This document shows positions 1 through 8,047 of a DNA stretch of 64,000 bases, piece by piece. Source of the DNA: Sulfitobacter sp. S190 (GTDB taxonomy: Bacteria; Pseudomonadota; Alphaproteobacteria; Rhodobacterales; Rhodobacteraceae); the NCBI RefSeq assembly GCF_025141935.1, contig NZ_CP081123.1, forward strand, positions 9,274 through 73,273, in the 5' to 3' direction. Position numbers and translations under genes: made by a program. Position 1 is the stretch's first letter; each line of letters starts with the position of its first letter. Under the pieces are notes generated by a model. It had not been told where the DNA came from. It worked only from the letters and a program-made list of their open reading frames with translations, and did not search any database.

Positions 1-1553
1 AGCGGCAGAAAGATCGCGGCGTTGTGCTGCATCCGTAGACGCTCGACCGCATCGTTGCTATCGGACAGCCAGACGCGGTGGGTGCGGCTGAGGATGCCAA
101 AGTCGATGCGCCCCCCACCCGAAGCGCAGCTTTCGATTTCGACATTCGGAAAGGCCTCGCGCAGCCTGTCGATCAGCGCATAGCTGCCCATGGTCTGGGC
201 GGCGTCGGGTTGCGGCAGGACACGGTTGTGATCCCACTTGATGTAATCGATGGCGTGGTTTTCCAGCACGTGGCTGATGCGGTCGAACAGATAGTCGCGC
301 ACCGCCTCGTTGCTCATGTCCAGCGCCTTTTGCTGACGCCCGAGGATTTGATCTTCGCCCCCCAGAGCCCAGTCGGGATGGGCGCGGTGCAGCTCGGAAT
401 CGGGGTTCACCATTTCGGGCTCGAACCAGATGCCGAACGTCATGTCCAACCCGTGCACATGCTCGATCAGCGGATCCAGCCCATCGGGGTATTTGCGCGG
501 ATCGACAACCCAGTCGGCGAGGCTGCTTTCGTCGTTATCGCGCATCCCGAACCAGCCGTCATCCAGCACGAAGCGTTCGGCACCGAGCAGCGCCGCGTGC
601 GCTGCGAGGTCTTTCAGTTCGTCGATCTTGTGGTTGAAATAGACCGCTTCCCAAGAGTTGTAATGCACCGGACGCGGGCGTGAGGCGTCGGGCCACGTGA
701 TGATCCGGTCGCGCAGATGCCGCTGGAAAGACACGGCACACCCGTTGATACCATCGCTGGAAAACACCGAGTAAAGCGTTGATGACGCAAAGCGTGTGCG
801 CGGTTTGCTCTCCATCCGGCTGGCATGTCCGAATTGCACCTGTCTGCGCCCGTCGGGCAGTTCTTCGGCGATCATGCGATGCCCGCCGGACCAGCCATAA
901 TGGAAACCGTACACCTGCCCTTGCGTGTTTGTGGCGCCCCTGCAGGGCACGAGCAGACCCGGGAAATGTTCGTGGCCCGTGCGCCCTGTGCGATTCTCGC
1001 GGTAGCGTATCCCTGCAGACCACGCCGTACGGTTCATCTGGAACTCACCGCACCAGCGGCCCGAGAAATCGATCATTTCGTCCGACATCTGCGGTGCGGG
1101 CATCACCGGCGCCGCCAGCCAATGCAGATGCAGCGACCGATCCGCTTCGAGCACGGAGCGCGACGCGATGATATGCGTCTGCGGGTCCAGTTCGAACGTC
1201 GCCGCATAGCGCAAACCGTTGCTGGTATCGACGTAATGCAGGCTGAGCCCGTTCGGCGTTTCTTCGGCGCGGGCAAAGCGGAATTTCGGCAGGATCGGCA
1301 TGCCGTCCTCGCCGCGGATCACCATGCCCGGCTGACCGGGAAAAGTGCGCGTCGCCTCGGGCGAGATCGACAGTTCGGGGTTCACATCCAGCATGCCACC
1401 GGTCACGTCGATGTCGCCGCCCCGAACGATTGTGGCGCAGTCTTCGTCCTCCGGCAGGCGCGGCCCCCAATAGACCACTTCGGCCAAACGGTCACCCCGC
1501 GCGCCTAGAACCAGTGTCTGGCGCGTATCATCCAGCCGCCAGGTTTGTGTCAT
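1..1553 (-). CDS. Alpha-galactosidase GH36, 3' part cut by window start
   Basis: This is the N-terminal part of the gene seen whole at 44016-46100; the window edge removes the C-terminus. The ATG at 1553 overlaps the TGA of the upstream permease (ATGA), so the two are translationally coupled. Four residues upstream in other frames are not needed for the start choice. See the full-length entry for active-site residues. Confidence 0.93.
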   Translation of the reverse strand, partial: MTQTWRLDDTRQTLVLGARGDRLAEVVYWGPRLPEDEDCATIVRGGDIDVTGGMLDVNPELSISPEATRTFPGQPGMVIRGEDGMPILPKFRFARAEETPNGLSLHYVDTSNGLRYAATFELDPQTHIIASRSVLEADRSLHLHWLAAPVMPAPQMSDEMIDFSGRWCGEFQMNRTAWSAGIRYRENRTGRTGHEHFPGLLVPCRGATNTQGQVYGFHYGWSGGHRMIAEELPDGRRQVQFGHASRMESKPRTRFASSTLYSVFSSDGINGCAVSFQRHLRDRIITWPDASRPRPVHYNSWEAVYFNHKIDELKDLAAHAALLGAERFVLDDGWFGMRDNDESSLADWVVDPRKYPDGLDPLIEHVHGLDMTFGIWFEPEMVNPDSELHRAHPDWALGGEDQILGRQQKALDMSNEAVRDYLFDRISHVLENHAIDYIKWDHNRVLPQPDAAQTMGSYALIDRLREAFPNVEIESCASGGGRIDFGILSRTHRVWLSDSNDAVERLRMQHNAAIFLP

Positions 1554-2398
1554 TTTACAGCACCCAGGGTCAGGCCCGCGATAAAGTGGCGCTGCATCGC
1601 AAAGAACATCAGCACCGGCGGTAGCGCCGCCACGATCGATCCCGCAGATACCAGATGCCACTGCGCGACCCATTGCCCGTTCAACGAATAAAGCCCGGCG
1701 GTGATCGGTTGTGTATCGGCCCCCTGCGTCAGCACCGTGGCCCAGAAATAGTCATTCCAGATGAAGGTAAAGATAAGCACCGACAACGCGGCAATCGCGG
1801 GTTTCATCAGCGGCAGCACCACGTGCCAGAAGATCTGGATTTCGGACACGCCTTCGACCCTTGCCGCCTCGATCAGCTCGCTTGGCAAAGCCTTGATAAA
1901 GTTGCGCATGAAGAGCGTGCAGAAACCGGTCTGAAACGCGATATGGAACAAGGCCAGACCCTGGACGGTGTTGTACATGCCCAGATCCAGCGTCAGATCG
2001 CGCACCGGCACCATCAGGATCTGGAACGGAATGAAGTTGCCCGCCACGAACATGAAAAACAAAAGCAGATTGCCTTTGAACTTATACACACCCAGCGCAA
2101 AGCCCGTCATGCACGACAGCGCGACCGCGCCGATCACCGTCGGGATTGTCACCTTGAACGAGTTGAGGATGTATTTGCCGATCGGCGTGTTCTGGAAGAT
2201 CGCCGTGTAGTTTTCGACGAAGTTGAAGGACGACGGCCAGCCCCAGTAGTTGCCTGCCGTGATATCGCCTGCGGACCGGATCGAGGTGACGGCGACCGCG
2301 ATCAGCGGCAGCAGCCAGAGGATCAGAACGATCGGCAGCGCCACGCGGTAGACCATTTGCGAGGTCGAGGATGTCTTTTCAATAGGTGTTGGAAACAT
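1550..2398 (-). CDS. Sugar ABC transporter permease, MalG type
   Basis: Inner-membrane permease of a carbohydrate ABC importer, 282 aa, with several long hydrophobic segments. It has the EAA loop of the MalG/AraQ group: EAARVEGVSEIQIFWHVVLP followed by LMKPA, which docks on the ATPase. It lies 3 bases after the stop of the partner permease, and its TGA overlaps the ATG of alpha-galactosidase. That coupling suggests the imported substrate is an alpha-galactoside. The partner ATPase is probably the MsmK/UgpC-like gene at 5676. Confidence 0.93.
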   Translation of the reverse strand: MFPTPIEKTSSTSQMVYRVALPIVLILWLLPLIAVAVTSIRSAGDITAGNYWGWPSSFNFVENYTAIFQNTPIGKYILNSFKVTIPTVIGAVALSCMTGFALGVYKFKGNLLLFFMFVAGNFIPFQILMVPVRDLTLDLGMYNTVQGLALFHIAFQTGFCTLFMRNFIKALPSELIEAARVEGVSEIQIFWHVVLPLMKPAIAALSVLIFTFIWNDYFWATVLTQGADTQPITAGLYSLNGQWVAQWHLVSAGSIVAALPPVLMFFAMQRHFIAGLTLGAVK

Positions 2399-2401
2399 CG
2401 A

Positions 2402-3328
2402 TCAGGACCCCCGCTCGTCTCGGTACATTTTGAACAGGAACCCGGCGATATAAACCATCATGATGGCAAACAGCACGACCGCAATGGCGGCACCGTATCC
2501 CATGCGGAACCCGTATTCCGAAAACGCCTGTTCGTACATGTAGAACGCGAGCACGCGGCTGGTGCCATAGGGGCCGCCATCGGTCATGATCGAGATGAGG
2601 TCGAACGACCGCAGCGCCCCGATGACAGTCACCACCACGGCAATGAAGGTCGCGGGTTTCAGCTGTGGCAGCACAACATACCAAAGCATCTTGAGCCCCT
2701 TTGCATTGTCGAGCCGTGCCGCCTCGATCTGTTCGGGGTCAACGGCGTTCAGGCCGGTCAGATACAGGATCATGCAATAGGCCGTCTGGGGCCAGAGCCC
2801 CGCCGCGATGATGCCGTAGGTCACGTATCGTTCGTCCGCCAGCACCGCGATGGGATCGGCGCCAAACCAGCCGATGACAATATTGAACAGGCCAAAGCTG
2901 GGATCATAGAACCACGAGAACACGAGGCCGACAACGACCTGGCTGATCACGAAGGGAAAGAAGAAAAGCGACTTGTAGATGCGGATGCCCCGGACCGTCT
3001 GATTCAGAAACAGAGCGACGAACAGACCCGCCGGAAGCGCCAGCATATACAGCACAAGCCAGATGACGTTGTTCTTGAGCGAGACGTAGAAATCTTCGTC
3101 ATCCATCAATTCGACATAGTTGGAGGTGCCGACGTATGTCGCCTCTCCCAGTCCGTCCCATTCGTAGAACGAGATGCTGATCGACTGGAAGATCGGCATG
3201 ATGACATAGACGATGAACATGAAAATGCCCGGCGCCAGAAACAACCACGGCGCAAGCCGTTGCTGATTGCGGCGCCAGTAGGATTTCTTGACGGGTGGTT
3301 TGCGGTCGGGAAGGGCAGCTGTCGTCAT
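2402..3328 (-). CDS. Sugar ABC transporter permease, MalF/UgpA type
   Basis: Inner-membrane permease of 308 aa. It has a cytoplasmic proline- and lysine-rich N-terminus, then a first membrane segment (PWLFLAPGIFMFIVYVIMP) and a C-terminal EAA-type loop containing YVVLPQLKPATF. I start it at the ATG at 3328, which has a GGAG upstream; the frame stays open for 18 more codons. It forms the second half of the channel with the MalG-type protein. A 127-base gap with a hairpin separates it from the binding-protein gene. Confidence 0.92.
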   Translation of the reverse strand: MTTAALPDRKPPVKKSYWRRNQQRLAPWLFLAPGIFMFIVYVIMPIFQSISISFYEWDGLGEATYVGTSNYVELMDDEDFYVSLKNNVIWLVLYMLALPAGLFVALFLNQTVRGIRIYKSLFFFPFVISQVVVGLVFSWFYDPSFGLFNIVIGWFGADPIAVLADERYVTYGIIAAGLWPQTAYCMILYLTGLNAVDPEQIEAARLDNAKGLKMLWYVVLPQLKPATFIAVVVTVIGALRSFDLISIMTDGGPYGTSRVLAFYMYEQAFSEYGFRMGYGAAIAVVLFAIMMVYIAGFLFKMYRDERGS

Positions 3329-3411
3329 GGCAGAACGCTCCGGGCTGACGGATGGCGGGGAATGGTGCGCCTGACACCGCACCGGGATGGTGCCGCGGCG
3401 GGTCTGGCGGG

Positions 3412-3444
3412 AAAAACGGGCACCCTCGGATAAGGGGATGCCCG
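3412..3444 (-). terminator. Hairpin plus T-run between binding protein and permease (attenuator)
   Basis: Read on the minus strand, CGGGCATCCC pairs with GGGTGCCCG (one bulged T) around a loop of about 9 bases, and five T follow. It lies just after the binding-protein stop and before the permease. A leaky terminator here would make more binding protein than channel, as is common in such operons. Confidence 0.7.
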
Positions 3445-3455
3445 ATCGTCAGCGC

Positions 3456-4694
3456 TTACTTGTTGATGCGCTGGCGTACTTTTTCGAGACGCTCGAGGAT
3501 CTGGTCCATGCGCTCTGGCTTGACCATGAATTCCTGGAAGCCTTCCATGCCGGCTTTGGCCATCTCGGCCGGTGCGTCACGGTCGAAGAACTGGGCGATG
3601 CCACCGTCGGTGTTGCTCAGCATTTCGTAGCCCGCTTGCAGGAACTTGTCGTCCCCCACGGAAGAACCGGAGTTGATCGGCAGCTGGCCCAGCGTTTCGT
3701 TGATCTGCGTCTGCACTTCTGCACGCGCCACATAAGCAAGGAACTTCTTGGCGTTCTCTTTGTTCTTGGCGTTTGCAGGAATGTGGATCGTGTCTGTCGG
3801 CGCTTCTTCGGCCATCGGCACATCGGGGTTGATCATCGGGAACTGGAAGAAGCCCAGCTGATCATCCGTCAGACCCGCTTCGCGCAGCGGTGCAACAGCA
3901 AAGTTGCCCATCACGTACATCGCGGCGTCGCCCTGCACCATCGGTGCCAGCGCTTCCTGCCAGGAGAAAGCGGCGTGGTTTTCGAGGAAGAATTCCTTGT
4001 CGACCAGCTCTTTCCAGTTCGCCATTGTCGCTTTGACGCGATCGTCGGTCCACTCGACTTCGCCCTTGGTCAGCGCCATGTGGAAATCGTAACCGTTTGT
4101 GCGCAGGTTCAGGTAATCGAAGACGCCGCCAGCCGTCCAAAGGTACTTGGTGCCGATGGTGATCGGCGTGATGCCTGCGGCCTTGAGCGTTTCACCGGCT
4201 GCGATGAACTCTTCCCAGTTGGTGGGCACTTCGATGCCCTGCTCTTCGAAGATGTCTTTGCGGTAGTAGATGCCCCACTGGTAATACGTGTACGGCACGC
4301 CCCAGATTTTGCCATCGATGGTCATCGACCCTTTGGCCGACGCGAGCTGATCGCTCAGACCGTTCTCTTCCCAGACGTCGTCGACAGGCTCGAACAGGCC
4401 CGCGTTCACGTAAGGCAGCATGCGGTTGCCGGCGTACCAGTTGGCAACATCGGGCGCATCCGCTGTCAGGAAGTTACGGATCGACGTCTTGTACCCTTCG
4501 TGATCGAAAAGGTTCCACGTGACGTCAATGTCAGGGTTCTCGGCCTTGAAGCCGTCAATCAGTTCCTGAAACGCCTGCTTTGGGGCAGGATCGGATGTAT
4601 CTGTGTTGATGACCAACTCGCTCGCGAATGCGGCTGCGCCGATAATTGTGGATGCGGCCAATGCGGCCGCGAAGGTCTTGGTGCGTTTGAACAT
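3456..4694 (-). CDS. Periplasmic sugar-binding protein, family 1
   Basis: Solute-binding lipid-free periplasmic protein of an ABC importer, 412 aa. The N-terminus has a Sec signal peptide (MFKRTKTF, then an Ala-rich stretch ending near AAFASE). The mature part resembles family 1 sugar-binding proteins, with a DAPDVANWYAGNRM region and an aromatic-rich binding face. The ATG at 4694 has a strong GGGAGGA ribosome site 8 bases upstream. It is the first gene of the galactoside operon and is followed by an attenuator hairpin. The substrate is inferred from neighbours to be an alpha- and/or beta-galactoside. Confidence 0.93.
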   Translation of the reverse strand: MFKRTKTFAAALAASTIIGAAAFASELVINTDTSDPAPKQAFQELIDGFKAENPDIDVTWNLFDHEGYKTSIRNFLTADAPDVANWYAGNRMLPYVNAGLFEPVDDVWEENGLSDQLASAKGSMTIDGKIWGVPYTYYQWGIYYRKDIFEEQGIEVPTNWEEFIAAGETLKAAGITPITIGTKYLWTAGGVFDYLNLRTNGYDFHMALTKGEVEWTDDRVKATMANWKELVDKEFFLENHAAFSWQEALAPMVQGDAAMYVMGNFAVAPLREAGLTDDQLGFFQFPMINPDVPMAEEAPTDTIHIPANAKNKENAKKFLAYVARAEVQTQINETLGQLPINSGSSVGDDKFLQAGYEMLSNTDGGIAQFFDRDAPAEMAKAGMEGFQEFMVKPERMDQILERLEKVRQRINK

Positions 4695-4744
4695 TAAAGT
4701 TCCTCCCGATGGTGTCGTGAGATCGGCTTTCCCTAACCGTTCAT

Positions 4745-4763
4745 GGTTCCACATAATGAAACC
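4745..4763. promoter_or_regulatory. Candidate IclR operator in the divergent promoter region
   Basis: GGTTCC-N7-GAAACC is a near-palindrome (one mismatch per arm) in the 177-base gap between the binding-protein gene (minus) and the iclR gene (plus). IclR-family operators are often short GGAA/TTCC-type palindromes at such places. The assignment is inferred from location and symmetry. Confidence 0.45.
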
Positions 4764-4871
4764 TCATCTCAACTATTGAAAACACTGCGTCACCCGACTA
4801 CGGTTGTCAACAGTTTCGTAGGGCACGCAGGTGCCCCATTGGAAAGGTTCAAGCGTGCCGGGAGGGCAGGA

Positions 4872-5657
4872 ATGAACAAGCAGATCACCGGTTCTGGCAC
4901 CGTTGGAAAGGCGCTGGATGTGCTTGATACAGTCGCGTCTTTCGGCCGTCCCGTGCGCTTTTCCGAACTGCTTGCCGATAGTCCCCATCCCAAGGCGACG
5001 TTGTACCGGCTTTTGCAATCGCTGACCCATGAACGACTGATAACGCATGACGCCGAATCGGGCAGCTACAGCCTCGGCCTGCGTCTGGTGCAGTTGGCCC
5101 ATTCGGCCTGGCGACAAAGCTCGCTCGCCCCGATTGCCGCGCCCACCATCGAAGCATTGGCGAAGGAAACGGGCGAAACCGTGCACCTTGCACAGATCGA
5201 CAATGGCCAGATCATCTTTGTCGACAAGTGCCGCACCAGCAACATTTTCGAAACGCTTGCCCAACCCGGGCGCGTGGCGCCGGCATTCTGTACCGGAGTG
5301 GGCAAGGCCATTCTCGCCTTTCTATCGGCTGACCGGCTCGACCGCGCGCTGACCCAGCAGGCGTTCTTGCAGTATACGCCGAACACGCACCCCTCGCCCG
5401 CGAGCCTCATGGTGGAATTGGCGCAAATCGCTCAGGACGGAATCGCGTTTGACCGTGAAGAACACGAACAGGGCATCATCTCGATCGCGGCCCCGATCCT
5501 TGACGGCAACGATCGCGTGATCGGCGCCGTTTCCATTGTAACCTCTACCACCCGCAAATCGCTGGATGATCTGTCGGTCTTCCGCCCTGCCCTGCTGGCC
5601 GCTACGGCGCGCATCGGGGCCGAGGCACACGACTGGCAATTTCCGGCGGTGTCATAA
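4872..5657 (+). CDS. IclR-family transcriptional regulator
   Basis: Cytoplasmic DNA-binding regulator, 261 aa, the usual IclR length. Residues about 8-70 form a winged helix (KALDVLDTVASFGRPVRFSE, then KATLYRLLQSL), followed by an IclR effector domain containing TGVGKAILAF and a C-terminal SIAAPILDGNDRVIGAVS stretch. The ATG at 4872 has GGAGGGCAGG directly upstream; the frame extends 43 codons further but without a better site. It is divergent from the galactoside operon and 18 bases ahead of the transporter ATPase, so it probably controls both, with a galactose-derived effector. Confidence 0.93.
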   Translation: MNKQITGSGTVGKALDVLDTVASFGRPVRFSELLADSPHPKATLYRLLQSLTHERLITHDAESGSYSLGLRLVQLAHSAWRQSSLAPIAAPTIEALAKETGETVHLAQIDNGQIIFVDKCRTSNIFETLAQPGRVAPAFCTGVGKAILAFLSADRLDRALTQQAFLQYTPNTHPSPASLMVELAQIAQDGIAFDREEHEQGIISIAAPILDGNDRVIGAVSIVTSTTRKSLDDLSVFRPALLAATARIGAEAHDWQFPAVS

Positions 5658-5675
5658 TCACAGACAGGAGCCAAC

Positions 5676-6737
5676 ATGTCCGGCGTGACACTCGAAAATG
5701 CCATCAAGAAATATGGCGAAACCCAAGTCATCCACGGCATCGACCTGGAAATTGAACACGGCGAATTCTGCGTCTTCGTTGGTCCGTCAGGCTGCGGTAA
5801 GTCGACTTTGCTGCGCATGGTCGCGGGTCTCGAAGAAACCTCCGGCGGCACCATCCGGATTGGCGAGCGTGACGTTACCCACGCAGAACCGTCAGATCGC
5901 GGTGTGGCGATGGTTTTCCAGACATATGCACTTTATCCGCACATGACCGTCGAGGAGAACATGGGCTTCGGGCTGAAGATGAACGGTCACCCCAAGGCCG
6001 AGATCAAGGAAAAGGTATCGGAAGCGTCGCACATCCTGAAACTTGACGAATACCTCAAACGCAAGCCCAAAGCCCTGTCCGGGGGTCAGCGTCAGCGCGT
6101 GGCAATCGGGCGTGCCATTGTGCGCGGTCCGGATGTTTTTCTGTTTGACGAACCGCTGTCGAATCTTGACGCGGAATTGCGGGTCGACATGCGTGTGGAA
6201 ATTGCGCGATTACACACGGAAATCGGCGCGACAATGATCTATGTGACGCACGATCAGGTCGAGGCGATGACCCTCGCCGACAAGATCGTCGTGCTGCGCG
6301 CGGGCAAGATCGAACAGGTCGGCAGTCCGATGACCCTCTACAATGATCCGGACAATAAATTCGTCGCCGGTTTCATCGGGTCACCCGCGATGAACTTCCT
6401 CGAAGGGACGGTAGAAGGCGGCAAGGTCCGCGTACCTGCGCTGGACAACAGGCTTGTCGCCCCGAACGTTACGCTGCCTGCGGACGGCACCGGCGTTGTG
6501 ATTGGCCTGCGGCCTCAGGATATCGCGGTGAGTGCCGGTGACAGTACGCTGAAGCTGGATTTGCGCGAACAGCTGGGCGGTGTGTCGTACGATTATCTCA
6601 AGACGCCAACGGGCGAACGGATTGTCGTCGAGATGAAAGGCGATGCGGATTTGCCCGACGGCTCCAACCTCGCCCTTGCGTTCAGCGACGCTGCCGTAAT
6701 GGTTTTCGACGCACAAAGCGAAGCACGTATCCGGTGA
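5676..6737 (+). CDS. Sugar ABC transporter ATP-binding protein, MsmK/UgpC type
   Basis: Cytoplasmic ATPase of a carbohydrate importer, 353 aa. Walker A is GPSGCGKST at about residues 36-44, the signature is LSGGQRQR, Walker B is VFLFDEPLSNLDAE and the switch His is in YVTHDQVEAMTLAD. A MalK-type C-terminal OB/TOBE region follows from about residue 240. The start has AGGAGCC upstream. It is the only sugar-type ATPase on the plasmid, so it most likely powers the permease pair at 1550-3328 although it is on the other strand with the IclR gene. Confidence 0.94.
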   Translation: MSGVTLENAIKKYGETQVIHGIDLEIEHGEFCVFVGPSGCGKSTLLRMVAGLEETSGGTIRIGERDVTHAEPSDRGVAMVFQTYALYPHMTVEENMGFGLKMNGHPKAEIKEKVSEASHILKLDEYLKRKPKALSGGQRQRVAIGRAIVRGPDVFLFDEPLSNLDAELRVDMRVEIARLHTEIGATMIYVTHDQVEAMTLADKIVVLRAGKIEQVGSPMTLYNDPDNKFVAGFIGSPAMNFLEGTVEGGKVRVPALDNRLVAPNVTLPADGTGVVIGLRPQDIAVSAGDSTLKLDLREQLGGVSYDYLKTPTGERIVVEMKGDADLPDGSNLALAFSDAAVMVFDAQSEARIR

Positions 6738-6752
6738 GGCACAGACTAGGAT

Positions 6753-6780
6753 GCCCGCCGGACGATACGTTCCGGCGGGC
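6753..6780. terminator. Perfect 10-bp hairpin after the transporter ATPase
   Basis: GCCCGCCGGA and TCCGGCGGGC are exact inverted copies around an 8-base loop, 15 bases after the ATPase stop. No T-run follows on either side, so it may be a weak or factor-assisted terminator, or an mRNA-end stabiliser, that insulates the replication region. Confidence 0.5.
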
Positions 6781-7002
6781 CCCGAGAGCCGTGCAAGGAC
6801 GTTCCCAACCACACCCACGGGACTAGCAATAGACTTTGACTAGATTAGTCATTGCATTTTAATCAATTTCCGCTCTAATAGTCGGCCTAAGGGGGGATAC
6901 ACCCCCATAGAGGCAGATAGACCATCATCGTGCGCGGCGATATGGCGATCAGGAAACCAGAGCGGAGGACACCAAAAGCAAACAGTTTTCCATAAAACAA
7001 AA
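6781..7002. other. Candidate replication origin region (AT-rich, inverted repeats)
   Basis: No gene is visible between the ATPase and rep. From about 6828 to 6890 the sequence is much richer in A and T than its surroundings. It holds an inverted repeat GACTA-GAT-TAGTC (6838-6850), and nearby GGGGGG-ATACA-CCCCC (6891-6906). The position directly before rep fits an origin or regulatory region. No clear DnaA box or iteron array was seen. Confidence 0.4.
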
Positions 7003-7030
7003 GGCTCGAATGGTTGCAGCCATCCGAGCC
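6992..7030 (-). terminator. Rho-independent terminator, minus strand
   Basis: Minus strand GGCTCGGATGG and CCATTCGAGCC pair with one mismatch around a 6-base loop, followed by TTTTGTTTT. No T-run exists on the plus side, so it ends leftward transcription towards the origin region, most likely of an antisense RNA. Confidence 0.7.
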
Positions 7031-7070
7031 CTGTCCGTCAATGTCAGCTTTGACACTGTCCGTTGCTTAT
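6992..7070 (-). ncRNA. Predicted small antisense RNA against the rep leader
   Basis: On the minus strand a possible promoter, TTGCGG (7104-7099), a 17-base spacer and TACTGT (7081-7076), precedes a stretch that would fold into two hairpins. The first is TGTCA-AAGC-TGACA (7055-7042). The second is an 11-bp stem ending in a T-rich tail, typical of a terminator. The transcript would be about 75 nt and complementary to the leader of rep mRNA, the layout of copy-number/incompatibility RNAs. The prediction is from sequence pattern only. Confidence 0.5.
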
Positions 7071-7132
7071 TCATGACAGTACCAAAGCCACCGAATCGCC
7101 GCAAGCCCTGCTTGCTGGTGCATGGAGCTTTT

Positions 7133-8026
7133 ATGTCCGAAATCCCACACTGCGACCCTGCGCAAGGCTTTGTCGCCTTTCCGGTCGCGATATTCGACCT
7201 CGACCTATCCCCCGCAGCCTTTCGCCTGCTGGCGGAGCTGTGCCGTATGGCGAACACAGACGGCCAATGCTGGCCGTCCCTCGCACAACTCGGCCGCCGC
7301 ATGGGGCGGTCCCGCGCTGCTGTCTCCGGCTATATCACTGAGTTGCGCGCGACAGGCGTACTGTCGACCGAAGAGCAGCGGATGGCCAATGGGTACAACT
7401 ATCGCCTTCGCTATACCGTGACGTTCTGGAAGGCCTTCCGTGCCGGTCTGCGCAAGCCGCCTGCTGCATCAAAACCTGAACGCACCGTTCAGCGGAATGA
7501 ACGCCCGTTAGAAACTAAAAATCATAACCATAAAAAACAACAGAGTCTCGTTCTTCAAAAATCCTCTAAATTGATTGCGCGATGGAAAGCCTCGGTGGGC
7601 AACGCCCCCTACCCCGCCTTCGAACATCGGCCGTTAGAGACTGATATCATCGAAGCCGAGCGTTTGCTGTCGGAGATTACAGAGCATTCCACTCCTGTCA
7701 TATCCGCGGATATAGAGACGGCGCTCAGCTGTTTTGTGGCAGATCACGGACTGACCGGCTGCATCAAATCTCAGGCGGCGGATCTCGGACAACACATCAC
7801 GAGCGAAGAGGCTCTAGCTGCGCTTATGACAGCGTTGAACGAAGCTTGGCAGCCACATTGGTCGAAAGTACCGAATACATATCAGCTTAAGCGGTTGCTC
7901 AGCAGTTTAGGTCCGCTGCATGATCCACGCACGGAGCGTAAACTCTTGCGGTCTTATGTGCAGAGATGGAAATTGCATGCGAAAACCTTGCCCTCCCCAG
8001 CGTTCGCGTCCAAAGTCGCCGCGTAA
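7133..8026 (+). CDS. Plasmid replication initiator with winged helix-turn-helix
   Basis: Probable replication protein of 297 aa. Residues about 26-80 form a helix-turn-helix region: LSPAAFRLLAELCRM, then WPSLAQLGRRMGRSRAAVSG and YITELRATGVL. A basic stretch and a Lys/Asn-rich linker follow, then a less distinct C-terminal half. I choose the ATG at 7133 because GGAG lies 5-8 bases upstream; in-frame starts at 7073 and 7010 lack one. It sits directly before parA-parB, as in roseobacter plasmid replication modules. It may belong to the DnaA-like rep class, but that cannot be settled by eye. The leader overlaps a predicted antisense RNA. Confidence 0.72.
   Translation: MSEIPHCDPAQGFVAFPVAIFDLDLSPAAFRLLAELCRMANTDGQCWPSLAQLGRRMGRSRAAVSGYITELRATGVLSTEEQRMANGYNYRLRYTVTFWKAFRAGLRKPPAASKPERTVQRNERPLETKNHNHKKQQSLVLQKSSKLIARWKASVGNAPYPAFEHRPLETDIIEAERLLSEITEHSTPVISADIETALSCFVADHGLTGCIKSQAADLGQHITSEEALAALMTALNEAWQPHWSKVPNTYQLKRLLSSLGPLHDPRTERKLLRSYVQRWKLHAKTLPSPAFASKVAA
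7700..7713. promoter_or_regulatory. ATATCC-GC-GGATAT palindrome inside rep (candidate parS/operator)
   Basis: This is a perfect 14-base palindrome within the rep coding region. The same 6-base arms recur at 8029-8042 before parA. Two copies of one palindrome bracketing the 3' half of rep suggest a binding site for ParB or for the ParA helix-turn-helix. Confidence 0.5.
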
Positions 8027-8028
8027 TA

Positions 8029-8042
8029 ATATCCACGGATAT
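8029..8042. promoter_or_regulatory. ATATCC-AC-GGATAT palindrome before parA (candidate parS/operator)
   Basis: Same arms as the site at 7700-7713, with an asymmetric central AC. It fills most of the 21-base gap between the rep stop and the parA ATG, where a ribosome site would normally lie. Binding here could block parA expression or act as the partition site. Confidence 0.5.
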
Positions 8043-8047
8043 ACATA

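Noticed and set aside
1655..3433. Long His/Asp/Arg-rich open frame on plus strand (592 codons)
   Set aside because: It is antisense to two clear permease genes; its odd composition comes from the complement of GC-rich coding sequence.
7031..7063. CTGTCCGT repeated at 7031-7038 and 7056-7063 as iterons
   Set aside because: Only two 8-base copies occur, and both lie inside the predicted antisense RNA hairpins; too few for an iteron array.
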